Below, in pieces: positions 50,762 through 58,223 of a stretch of 64,000 bases of DNA. Numbering within the stretch: position 1 is the first letter of the stretch; each line of letters opens with the position of its first letter. Source of the DNA: VXNE01 sp963664635 (lineage in GTDB: Bacteria; Pseudomonadota; Gammaproteobacteria; Pseudomonadales; Azotimanducaceae); contig OY761542.1 of the NCBI GenBank assembly GCA_963664635.1, positions 2,976,001 to 3,040,000 on the forward strand, in the 5' to 3' direction. The position numbers were made by a program, and so were the translations under genes. The notes below the pieces were generated by a model. That model was not told where the DNA came from. It did no database searches and saw only the letters and a program-made list of their open reading frames with translations.

Positions 50762-51580
50762 ATGCACCCCATGGTCAACATCGCGCTGCGCGCGGCGCGG
50801 CGGGCCGGCCGGATCGTGCTGCGCGCCATGGACCGCGTGGGCAGCCTGCACGTCGAGGAGAAGGCGAAGAACGACCTCGTCTCCGAGATCGACCGCGCGG
50901 CGGAAGACGCGATCATCGACACCATCATGCGCGCCTATCCCGACCATGGCGTGCTCGGCGAGGAACGCGGCGCCGCCCGGCCGGACGCCGAGTACACGTG
51001 GGTCATCGACCCCCTCGACGGGACGACCAACTTCCTGGCCGGCATTCCCCACTTCTGCATCTCCATCGCGGTGCGCAAGGGCGCGGTGCTGGAACACGGC
51101 GTCGTCGTCGATCCCGTGCACAACGAGGAGTTCTCCGCCACGCGCGGCGCCGGCGCCCGCATGAACGACCGGCGCGTCCGGGTCCTGAACACCCGCGCGC
51201 TCGACCGCGCCATCGTCGCCACGGGCATCCCCTACGCGCAGCTCGAGCGGCATCTCCCGAGCTACTCGCGGATGCTGCACGCGTGCCGGGGCGAGTGCCG
51301 ATCGATGCGCTCGATGGGGGCGGCGGCCCTCGACCTCGCCTATGTCGCCGCCGGCCGCACCGACGCCTTCTTCCAGATCGGCCTCAAGCCCTGGGACATG
51401 GCGGCCGCCACGGTGATCGTGCGCGAGGCCGGCGGCTTCGTCGCCGACATCGCCGGAGGCGACCGGTTCATGGAGACGGGCAACCTCGTGGCGGCGAACC
51501 CCACGGTGTTCCGGCAGCTCATGAAAGTGCTGCGGGGGGCCATCCGGGCAAGCGGGGACGAGGTGCTGGCCAAGGGGTAG
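50762..51580 (+). CDS. suhB: Inositol monophosphatase-family protein SuhB
   Basis: 272 residues from ATG 50762 (MHPMVNIALRAARRAGRIVL). Metal-dependent phosphatase motifs: HGVLGEERG, TWVIDPLDGTTNFLAGIPHF, and KPWDMAAATVIVREAGGFV. In E. coli SuhB also joins the rRNA antitermination complex. Divergent from trmJ across 73 bp. Its TAG stop runs directly into a hairpin (51581-51598). Confidence 0.95.
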   Translation: MHPMVNIALRAARRAGRIVLRAMDRVGSLHVEEKAKNDLVSEIDRAAEDAIIDTIMRAYPDHGVLGEERGAARPDAEYTWVIDPLDGTTNFLAGIPHFCISIAVRKGAVLEHGVVVDPVHNEEFSATRGAGARMNDRRVRVLNTRALDRAIVATGIPYAQLERHLPSYSRMLHACRGECRSMRSMGAAALDLAYVAAGRTDAFFQIGLKPWDMAAATVIVREAGGFVADIAGGDRFMETGNLVAANPTVFRQLMKVLRGAIRASGDEVLAKG

Positions 51581-51691
51581 CGCGAGCTTACGCTCGCGTT
51601 GGCAGTTGCTTGCGCAACTGCTGGTCTGCGTGCTCGCTTCCACTCGCACTCCGACTAGCAGCGTGCGCCGTTCTACGGCGCACGCTGCTAG
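51581..51691. terminator. Three hairpins between convergent suhB and secF
   Basis: CGCGAGC/GCTCGCG (51581-51587, 51592-51598), CAGTTGC/GCAACTG (51603-51609, 51614-51620), and a perfect 16-bp stem CTAGCAGCGTGCGCCG (51655-51670) with its inverse at 51676-51691 and loop TTCTA. The last would be very stable in RNA from either strand. No T-tract follows, so simple intrinsic termination is not assured, but the place between converging genes suggests a two-way transcription block. Confidence 0.6.
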
Positions 51692-51714
51692 CGGGGTCCG
51701 TGCGCGATCGCCGG

Positions 51715-51755
51715 ACGGGCGACCACAAACACTTCACGGTAACGGTCGCCCCTAC
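51715..51755. repeat. Dispersed repeat at the secF stop codon
   Basis: GGGCGACC (51717-51724) and GGTCGCCC (51744-51751) flank a divergent centre. On the minus strand the repeat starts GTAGGGGCGACC, and its TAG is the secF stop (51754-51752). Same left edge as the IS110 target sites and the 16020 array, but unoccupied here. Confidence 0.8.
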
Positions 51756-52663
51756 GATGCGGTCTCTTCCTTCTCCGGCACCATGAGGTCCTCCTTCGTG
51801 ATGCCGAGGGTCAGGAGCATGTTCGCGGCGACGTAGATCGACGAGTAGGTCCCGACCACGACGCCGACGGTCAGCGCGGTGGCGAAGCCCCGGATCTGCT
51901 CACCGCCGGCGATCAGCAGCGCGACCAGCACGAGCAGCGTCGTCAGCGACGTGACCAGCGTGCGTTCCAGGGTCTCGTTGAGGGATCGGTTGATCACGTC
52001 CACCGGCTTGCCGCGGCGCACGAGGCGGAAGTTCTCGCGGATCCGGTCCGACACGACGATGGTATCGTTCAGCGAGTAACCGATCACGGCAAGCACCGCG
52101 GCGAGTTCGGCAAGGTTGAACGTCCAGCGGAACACCGCGAACGCCCCGAGCGTCAGGATCACGTCGTGGACCAGGGCCACGACGGCGCCGATGGCGAATT
52201 TGCCGGTGAAACGAAACATGATGTAGACCATCACGACCGCCAGCGCCACCAGCATGGCGATGCCGCCCTGCTCGGTCAGCTCCTCGCCCACCGACGGCCC
52301 GACGACTTCCGAACGCCGGGGGACCGCCCCTGGCCAGGCGTTGCCCAGCGCCCCGAGAATCTCGTCGCCAATGGTCGACTGGTCGCTGCCGCCGATGGGC
52401 GGTACCCGGATCAGCACCTCCGTCTCGGCACCGAAGTTCTGTACCACGGCGTTTTCGAAGCCGCTCGCGCCGAGGTGCTCGCGGATCGCCGGGAGATCCG
52501 CCGCCCCTGCGAAGCCGACCTCGACGAGGGCGCCTCCGGTGAAGTCGAGGCCGCGATTGAGTCCGGCGAAGGCGATGGTCCCGATCGACACGGCGATCAG
52601 CACGCCCGACACCGCCGTGGCCGCGAGCCGGACGCGCATGAAGTCGAAGTTCGGGGTCTTCAT
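51752..52663 (-). CDS. secF: Protein translocase subunit SecF
   Basis: Membrane partner of SecD that uses the proton gradient to help preprotein export. 303 residues. FDFMRVRLAATAVSGVLIAV opens helix 1, GLDFTGGALVEVGF is the conserved periplasmic entry, and VIGYSLNDTIVVSDRIRENF plus SLNETLERTLVTSLTTLLVL are SecF signatures in the six-helix core. It follows secD by 16 bases. Its TAG stop belongs to the dispersed repeat. Confidence 0.96.
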   Translation of the reverse strand: MKTPNFDFMRVRLAATAVSGVLIAVSIGTIAFAGLNRGLDFTGGALVEVGFAGAADLPAIREHLGASGFENAVVQNFGAETEVLIRVPPIGGSDQSTIGDEILGALGNAWPGAVPRRSEVVGPSVGEELTEQGGIAMLVALAVVMVYIMFRFTGKFAIGAVVALVHDVILTLGAFAVFRWTFNLAELAAVLAVIGYSLNDTIVVSDRIRENFRLVRRGKPVDVINRSLNETLERTLVTSLTTLLVLVALLIAGGEQIRGFATALTVGVVVGTYSSIYVAANMLLTLGITKEDLMVPEKEETAS

Positions 52664-52679
52664 CGTCGCCGCGCCCGCA

Positions 52680-54584
52680 TCAGATCGCCAATGCCTCGAC
52701 CTTGCGCCCGCCGTAGACGAGGTTTACCACGGCGCGCGACCCCATGATCGCGGTGAACATCGACGTCACGATGCCGATCGCCAGGGTCACGGCGAAGCCG
52801 GCCACGGGCCCGCTGCCGATCGAGAGCAGGATCAGCGCCACGAAGAGCGTCGTCACGTTGGCGTCGAGGATGGTCAGAAAGGCGCGGTCGTAGCCGGCCT
52901 GGATGGCGCGCTGCGGGGGCGCGCGTTTCCGTTCCTCCCGGATGCGGGAGAAGATCAGCACGTTGGCGTCCACGGCCATGCCCACCGTGAGCACGATCCC
53001 GGCGATGCCGGGCAACGTGAGCGTGGCGCCGAGCACGGACATCACGGCGACGAGGATGATCAGGTTCAGCGTCAGCGCCGCGTCCGCGATCAGCCCGAAC
53101 ACCTTGTAGTACACCGGCATGAAGATGAGCACGAGCAGGAATCCGGCCGCCACCGCGTACATGCCCCGCTCGATGTTCTCCTCGCCGAGGGAGGCGCCGA
53201 CGGTCCGTTCCTCGACGATGCGCATCGGGGCCGCCAGGGCGCCCGCGCGCAGCAGCAGCGCCAGTTCCTGGGCTTCGCGGGCGGACAGTCCGGTGATGCG
53301 GAAGTTGTAGCCGAGGGCCGCCTGGATGGTCGCCACGCTGATGAGCCGGCGGCTGTCGCGGAGCGTCACCGAGCCGTCGGGCTGCTTCACCTGCTGCTGC
53401 TCGATGAACACGATCGCCATCGAGTGGCCCACGTTCGGGGCCGTGAAGTCGTGCATCCGCTCCCCGCCGATGCTGTCGAGGGTGATGTTCACCTGGGGCA
53501 GCGAGGTCTGGGGATCGTACCCCTGGACGGCGTTCGTGACCCGGTCGCCCGTGACGATGATGGTTCTCTGCAGCCGGCGCACCCGACCCTCGTACACCAT
53601 CTCCTCGATCTCGGACGGGCGGTCGTCCGGCATGGCGAGCAGGTGGAACTCGAGGTTGGCGAACTTGTCGAGGATCCGTTTCGCCGCCGAGGCGTCCTGC
53701 ACCCCGGGCAGGTCGACCACGATGCGGTCGCTGCCGAGCCGCTGCACCAGCGGTTCCGATACCCCGATCTCGTCCACGCGGTTGCGCAGGCTCACCATGT
53801 TCTGGTTGATCGCGTAGTCCTCGATCTCGTCGATCTGGGCGGCGTCGATCTCGATGACGATCCCCGGGCGCCCCGCCACCTCCGCCGCGTCGGTCAGGTA
53901 GTTGGGCGGGGGATAGTCTTCCTGGAGGACGGCGATCGCGCGATCGCGCTGTCCCGCGTCGGCAAAGGCGAGACGGATGGCGTTGCCATCGACCATCTCG
54001 CCGGTGCGCACGTAGCGCAGCCGCTCCTGCCGCAGGCGCGTTCTGACGTTCTCCGCCTCGTCCCCCAGCCGCTTCTCCAGCGCACTGTCGATGTCGACCT
54101 CGAGTACGAAGTGAATGCCGCCCGAGAGGTCCAGGCCCTTCGCCATGGGCTTGCCGCCGATGGACTCGAGCCAGGCCGGGGTGGTGGAGGCGAGATTCAG
54201 CGCGACGACGAACGCCCGCACCTCCCCGGTCGGGTTCAGGGCGGCATCGAGCACGGCGCGGCCGCGCAACTGGTCGTCGTTCGAGCCGACGCGTATGAGC
54301 GCCCCCCGCGGCATCAGCTCGCTGCCCACGACGGCGACGCCCTCCACCTCGAGGGCCGCGACGGCGTCGTCGAGGAACGTCGCATCCACCGGACGGTCGC
54401 TGCCGTCGGGCGAGATCTGCAGGGCATGGTCGGGCGGGTAGAGGTTCGGCGCCGCGTAGAGGAACCCGAGCAGGACCACGGCGAGAATAAGGAGGTAGCG
54501 CCAGAGCGGATACCGGTTGAGGGGCCCCCGCGTGCCCTCGCGGGTGCCGAACAGGTTTTCGCCGACGACGCCGCGGTCAGCCAT
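52680..54584 (-). CDS. secD: Protein translocase subunit SecD
   Basis: 634 residues. LNRYPLWRYLLILAVVLLGF begins helix 1; GLDLSGGIHFVLEVDIDSAL is the conserved D1 motif. The periplasmic P1 domain has NRVDEIGVSEPLVQRLGSDR and IVVDLPGVQDASAAKRIL. The C-terminal helices have GMAVDANVLIFSRIREE, with the Asp implicated in proton flow, and FLTILDANVTTLFVALILLS. Middle gene of the queA-tgt-yajC-secD-secF cluster. Confidence 0.97.
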   Translation of the reverse strand: MADRGVVGENLFGTREGTRGPLNRYPLWRYLLILAVVLLGFLYAAPNLYPPDHALQISPDGSDRPVDATFLDDAVAALEVEGVAVVGSELMPRGALIRVGSNDDQLRGRAVLDAALNPTGEVRAFVVALNLASTTPAWLESIGGKPMAKGLDLSGGIHFVLEVDIDSALEKRLGDEAENVRTRLRQERLRYVRTGEMVDGNAIRLAFADAGQRDRAIAVLQEDYPPPNYLTDAAEVAGRPGIVIEIDAAQIDEIEDYAINQNMVSLRNRVDEIGVSEPLVQRLGSDRIVVDLPGVQDASAAKRILDKFANLEFHLLAMPDDRPSEIEEMVYEGRVRRLQRTIIVTGDRVTNAVQGYDPQTSLPQVNITLDSIGGERMHDFTAPNVGHSMAIVFIEQQQVKQPDGSVTLRDSRRLISVATIQAALGYNFRITGLSAREAQELALLLRAGALAAPMRIVEERTVGASLGEENIERGMYAVAAGFLLVLIFMPVYYKVFGLIADAALTLNLIILVAVMSVLGATLTLPGIAGIVLTVGMAVDANVLIFSRIREERKRAPPQRAIQAGYDRAFLTILDANVTTLFVALILLSIGSGPVAGFAVTLAIGIVTSMFTAIMGSRAVVNLVYGGRKVEALAI

Positions 54585-54719
54585 CGGACGGACGCGGACG
54601 CGCCAATGCGGGAACGGGGGTTTTGCGGATCCGGTGCGTGCGGTTTTCCATCAGCGCCTCCGAGGTGCGCAGCAACGCGACCGTGTGCTCTGCACGCGCC
54701 GTCGCTTCCAGCGACGCGC

Positions 54720-55055
54720 CTATTCGTCGAGCGCCTTCAGCGTCCCCTTGGGCAGCGTGGCGCCGATGGCCTGCTTCTGCACCCGCAGTTCGACGTTGTT
54801 GGCGACGCGCACCTTGATGAAATCGTCGTCCACCTTGGTGATCTGACCGGCCACGCCCCCCGAGGTGATGACCTCGTCGCCCTTCGAGAGGCTCGCCATC
54901 AGGGACGCGTGCTCCTTGCGGCGCTTGCTCTGCGGCCGCCAGAGGAGGAAGTAGAAGATGGCGATGAAGCCGCCGATGAGCAGGATATCCATCATGCCGA
55001 AGCCGCGCCCCGCGCCGCCCTCGGCCGCGTACGCGACCGTTTCAAGGAAGTTCAC
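54720..55055 (-). CDS. yajC: YajC preprotein translocase subunit
   Basis: 111 residues, GTG start overlapping the end of tgt by 14 bases. One membrane helix, DILLIGGFIAIFYFLLWRPQ, runs into the characteristic SKRRKEHASLMASLSKGDEV, ITSGGVAGQITKVDDDFIKV. Forms a complex with SecDF. A 135-bp non-coding gap separates it from secD. Confidence 0.95.
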   Translation of the reverse strand: MNFLETVAYAAEGGAGRGFGMMDILLIGGFIAIFYFLLWRPQSKRRKEHASLMASLSKGDEVITSGGVAGQITKVDDDFIKVRVANNVELRVQKQAIGATLPKGTLKALDE

Positions 55056-56184
55056 CGCTTGCGTTCCAACCGTGTTCGAGGGTCTCGAGGAGGGCGGGCA
55101 ATGTACCCCGTTCGATGGCCTCGCGCAATTGAGCCATCAGGGCGTGGTAGTAGTGCAGGTTGTGGGTCGTCATGAGGATCGCGCCCAGGATCTCGCCGCA
55201 GCGGTCGAGGTGGTGCAGGTAGGCGCGGGAGAAGCGCGTACAGGTCGGACACCCGCAGTCCTCGTCCAGCGGACGGTCCGCCGAACGGTGGCCGGCGTTG
55301 CGGATCTTGACCACGCCGCGCGCGGTGAACGCGTAGCCGTTGCGCGCGTTGCGCGTGGGGAGGACGCAGTCGAAGAGGTCGACCCCGAGGGCGACGTAAC
55401 GGACCAGGTCCCGGGGCGTGCCGACGCCCATCAGGTAGCGCGGGCGTCCCGGCGGCATGTGCGGCAGCAGCGCTTCGAGGACGGCGTCCATCTCTTCCTT
55501 CGGCTCGCCGACCGACAGGCCCCCCACCGCATATCCGTCAAACCCGATCCCGGTGAGCATGCCGAGGCTCTCGCGGCGCAGGTCGTCGTGCATGCCCCCC
55601 TGCACGATCCCGAACAGCGCCCCCGGGGCGTCCCCGAACGCGTCCCTGCTGCGGGACGCCCAGCGCATGGAGAGGCGCATGGATTCCGCCGCCGCGTCCC
55701 GGGTCGCCGGATACGGCGTGCACTCGTCGAAGGCCATGATCACGTCCGCGCCAAGGTTGCGCTGCGCCTCGATGGAACGCTCGGGCGACAGGAACACCGC
55801 GGCGCCGTTGATCGGCGAGCGGAACGAGACCCCCTCCTCGTCCACCTTGCGCAGGTCCGCCAGGCTGAAGACCTGGAAGCCGCCGGAGTCCGTGAGGATC
55901 GGCCCGGGCCACTGCATGAAACGGTGCAGTCCGCCGAGATCCCGCACCGCCCCATCGCCAGGGCGCAGCATGAGGTGGAAGGTGTTGCCGAGGAGCATCT
56001 GCGTCCCGGCGACCGCGAGCGCGTCGGGCGTCATGGCCTTGACCGTGCCGTAGGTGCCGCAGGGCATGAAGACGGGGGTCTCGACCGGGCCCCTGGCCGT
56101 CTGCAGCCGGCCGCGGCGGGCGGCGCCGTCCGTGGCCAGGACCTCGAACGCCGGCGATTTGCCGGGCGGGCCCGCCGCGCTCAA
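55042..56184 (-). CDS. tgt: tRNA-guanine transglycosylase
   Basis: Exchanges G34 for preQ1 in queuosine tRNAs. 380 residues; the only fitting start is TTG 56184, overlapping the queA stop (TTGA). Motifs: VFMPCGTYGTVKAMTPD, LTDSGGFQVFSLADL (catalytic Asp), GLSVGEPKEEM, GVDLFDCVLPTRNARNG (nucleophile Asp and anticodon recognition) and the zinc site CGCPTCTRFSRAYLHH. Coupled to queA, which acts later in the same pathway. Confidence 0.96.
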   Translation of the reverse strand: MSAAGPPGKSPAFEVLATDGAARRGRLQTARGPVETPVFMPCGTYGTVKAMTPDALAVAGTQMLLGNTFHLMLRPGDGAVRDLGGLHRFMQWPGPILTDSGGFQVFSLADLRKVDEEGVSFRSPINGAAVFLSPERSIEAQRNLGADVIMAFDECTPYPATRDAAAESMRLSMRWASRSRDAFGDAPGALFGIVQGGMHDDLRRESLGMLTGIGFDGYAVGGLSVGEPKEEMDAVLEALLPHMPPGRPRYLMGVGTPRDLVRYVALGVDLFDCVLPTRNARNGYAFTARGVVKIRNAGHRSADRPLDEDCGCPTCTRFSRAYLHHLDRCGEILGAILMTTHNLHYYHALMAQLREAIERGTLPALLETLEHGWNASGELP

Positions 56185-57224
56185 GGGACACCCACCGCCG
56201 CACGCTCGCAGAACATCGCGTCGCCATAGCTGAAGAAGCGGTACTCCCGCGCGACTGCCTCCCGGTACGCGTCCATGACCCGATCGTATCCCGCGAATGC
56301 CGCCACGAGCATGAGCAGGGTCGATTCCGGCAAGTGAAAGTTGGTGACGAGCGCGTCGACGACCCGGAAGCGGTAGCCCGGGACGATGAACAGCGACGTC
56401 GCTCCCGCGCCCGCCCGCACCTGCCCGGCTCCATCCACGGCGGATTCGAGCGTGCGCACCACGGTCGTTCCGACAGCGATCACACGGCCCCGCCGCGCGT
56501 TCAGGATGTCTGCCGTCTCGGCCGGCACCTCGTAGCGCTCCTCGTGCATCCGGTGCTGCGCGACGTCTTCCGTGCGCACCGGCTCGAAGGTGCCCGCCCC
56601 GACGTGCAGCGTCACCCGCGCGATGGGAACACCCACTTCCTCCACGCGCCGCAGCAGCGCGTCGTCGAAGTGCAGGCCCGCCGTCGGCGCTGCAACGGCG
56701 CCGGGACGGTCCGCGTACACCGTCTGGTACCGGGTCTCGTCCTCGCGCCTCGCGCGGCGGCGCACATATGGCGGCAGCGGCACGCGCCCGCGGGCTTCGA
56801 GGAACGGCCCGATCTCCCTGGGGAACCGCAGCCGGTAGAACGTGCCGCACCGCTCCACCACTTCGACGGCCTGGCCATCCACCGACACCGTTCGGCCGGC
56901 CTTCAGCGGCTTGCTCACGCGCACCTGGCAGAGCGCTTCGCGCTCCGATTCGATCCGCTCGACCAGGAGCTCCGCGCGGCCGCCCGAGTCCTTCGTGCCG
57001 AACAGGCGCGCCTTCACCACGCGGGTGTCGTTGACGACAAGGATGTCGCCGGGGCGCAGGAGATCGACCAGGCGATCGAACGTGCGGTGCGCCGCAGCCT
57101 GCTCCCCGAGCTGCTCCCCGAGCTGCTCCCCGAGCACGAGCAACCGGCTCGCCGCGCGTTCGGCGAGCGGAACCTGGGCGATCAGGCGCTTCGGGAGGCT
57201 GTAACGGAAGTCCGAGCGGCGCAT
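56181..57224 (-). CDS. queA: S-adenosylmethionine:tRNA ribosyltransferase-isomerase
   Basis: Penultimate step of queuosine synthesis, adding the epoxycyclopentane from SAM. 347 residues from ATG 57224 (MRRSDFRYSLPKRLIAQVPL). Motifs: GDILVVNDTRVVKARLFG, YQTVYADRPGAVAAPTAGLH, VTLHVGAGTFEPVRTEDV, TNFHLPESTLLMLVAAF. Residues 31-42 are LGEQ three times, from a 12-bp tandem repeat. It heads the minus-strand tgt-yajC-secD-secF cluster. Confidence 0.96.
   Translation of the reverse strand: MRRSDFRYSLPKRLIAQVPLAERAASRLLVLGEQLGEQLGEQAAAHRTFDRLVDLLRPGDILVVNDTRVVKARLFGTKDSGGRAELLVERIESEREALCQVRVSKPLKAGRTVSVDGQAVEVVERCGTFYRLRFPREIGPFLEARGRVPLPPYVRRRARREDETRYQTVYADRPGAVAAPTAGLHFDDALLRRVEEVGVPIARVTLHVGAGTFEPVRTEDVAQHRMHEERYEVPAETADILNARRGRVIAVGTTVVRTLESAVDGAGQVRAGAGATSLFIVPGYRFRVVDALVTNFHLPESTLLMLVAAFAGYDRVMDAYREAVAREYRFFSYGDAMFCERAAVGVP
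57099..57134 (-). repeat. 12-bp tandem repeat inside queA
   Basis: CTGCTCCCCGAG occurs three times in perfect tandem, encoding LGEQ-LGEQ-LGEQ near the QueA N-terminus, between SRLLV and AAAHRTF where family members usually have a short connection. In-frame slippage can add or remove units without breaking the gene. Confidence 0.85.
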
Positions 57225-57359
57225 TGGCTTGACCGACCAACGGGGACGCGGCGCGATTGTACAGGCACGCGGGGGACGAGCCGCCGCCGTGCAGGGTTCG
57301 AATGCGCGCATGGCGCCAACGCCGGTACAATCCGGCGGACAGCGTGCGCGGCATCGCGA

Positions 57360-57391
57360 CCGGCGACCACCATTCCATTAGCGGTCGCCCC
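57360..57391. repeat. Degenerate dispersed repeat before tRNA-Leu
   Basis: GGCGACC (57362-57368) and GGTCGCC (57383-57389) with a short central segment. On the minus strand it reads GGGGCGACCGCTAATGG, a divergent member of the same family, without an adjoining stop codon. Confidence 0.55.
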
Positions 57392-57426
57392 GACAGCCGC
57401 CCGCCGGCATCCCGGATGCCGCCGCC

Positions 57427-57513
57427 TGCCTGGGTGGCGAAATTGGTAGACGCGCCAGACTCAAAATCTGGTAGGGGCGACCCTGTGAGAGTTCGAGTCT
57501 CTCCCCAGGCACC
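57427..57513 (+). tRNA. tRNA-Leu (anticodon CAA)
   Basis: 87 bases with encoded CCA. Acceptor GCCTGGG pairs with CCCAGGC. The anticodon stem CCAGA/TCTGG encloses CTCAAAA, anticodon CAA. A long variable arm marks a class II tRNA. The T-arm is GAGAGTTCGAGTCTCTC. Integrase debris starts 145 bases downstream, so this tRNA is the likely attachment site of an integrated element. Confidence 0.97.
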
Positions 57514-57631
57514 ATTTCCCACGTTCCATGCGTTCTCATCATGACCCGGAGAATACGTATAAGTACTTGTTTTTTATCCATTTGACAACGAGACACCGTC
57601 TCTTGACAAGAATCTTGACGTATCGCACTAT

Positions 57632-57657
57632 ACTAACCAATTTAACTAACCAATTTT
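57632..57657 (+). repeat. Two 13-bp direct repeats before the integrase remnant
   Basis: ACTAACCAATTTA (57632-57644) and ACTAACCAATTTT (57645-57657) abut each other and the first codon of the integrase remnant. The surrounding 57540-57660 is strikingly AT-rich and also has repeated CTTGACAAG/TCTTGACG. These could be integrase arm-type binding sites or part of the old att region. Confidence 0.5.
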
Positions 57658-58223
57658 GTGGTGAAGGGTGGTGAAGGTCGTGGGGTTGCCTCCGTGGGGT
57701 TGCCTAAAGGAAGACTAAGCGCTGCGCGCGTCCGAACCAGCTCCTTAGCTGGTCGTTACTCGGACGGCAACACGCTGTTCCTGAACGTCACCGAACCCGG
57801 CTCCAAGTCGTGGCTCCAGCGTGTGACGGCCGACGGGCGCCCCCGCCACATCGGCCTGGGTCCGTTTCCGACCGTCTCACTCGCCGAAGCCCGACGACGC
57901 GCCCTACCAAGACCGCGCGGAACTGGATGCAGGGCATGGAGAAGCGCGCCTTCCCCGTGATCGGCAAGATGCGCGTCGACCGCATCCGTCGGGAGGATGT
58001 CCTGCGAATCCTCAAGCCCGTCTGGACAGTCCATCCCGACGTCGCGCGCAAGCTCCGCCAGCGCGTCCGCGCGACGCTCAGGTGGTGCCAGGCCCACGGC
58101 CATGTCGAACAGAACGTCGCCGGCGAGGCCATCGACGGGGCGCTGCCGCCCATGCCCGCCGTCAGGACGCATCGAAAAATGCATTTTTTGCAGTACGTTG
58201 GAATTGGGGAGAACACCAGATGA
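57658..58223 (+). pseudogene. Degraded tyrosine-recombinase integrase (P4 type)
   Basis: Two out-of-frame pieces of one integrase. Piece 1 (57658-about 57905) is the arm-binding DUF4102 domain: AGRYSDGNTLFLNVTEPGSK, RPRHIGLGPFPTVSLAEARR. Piece 2 (from about 57910, another frame) is the core-binding domain: TARNWMQGMEKRAFPVIGKM, ILKPVWTVHPDVARKLRQRV, RATLRWCQAHGHVEQNVAGE. About 50 residues are missing between them, and the catalytic domain (Arg-His-Arg-Tyr) is absent: homology ends near 58175, just before the TonB receptor leader. The protein cannot be active. It marks the tRNA-Leu end of a genomic island. Confidence 0.85.

Noticed and set aside
57810..58223. Second integrase piece as an intact small protein
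   Set aside because: It starts inside the arm-domain sequence in another frame and contains only the core-binding domain of an integrase, so it is part of the same broken gene.
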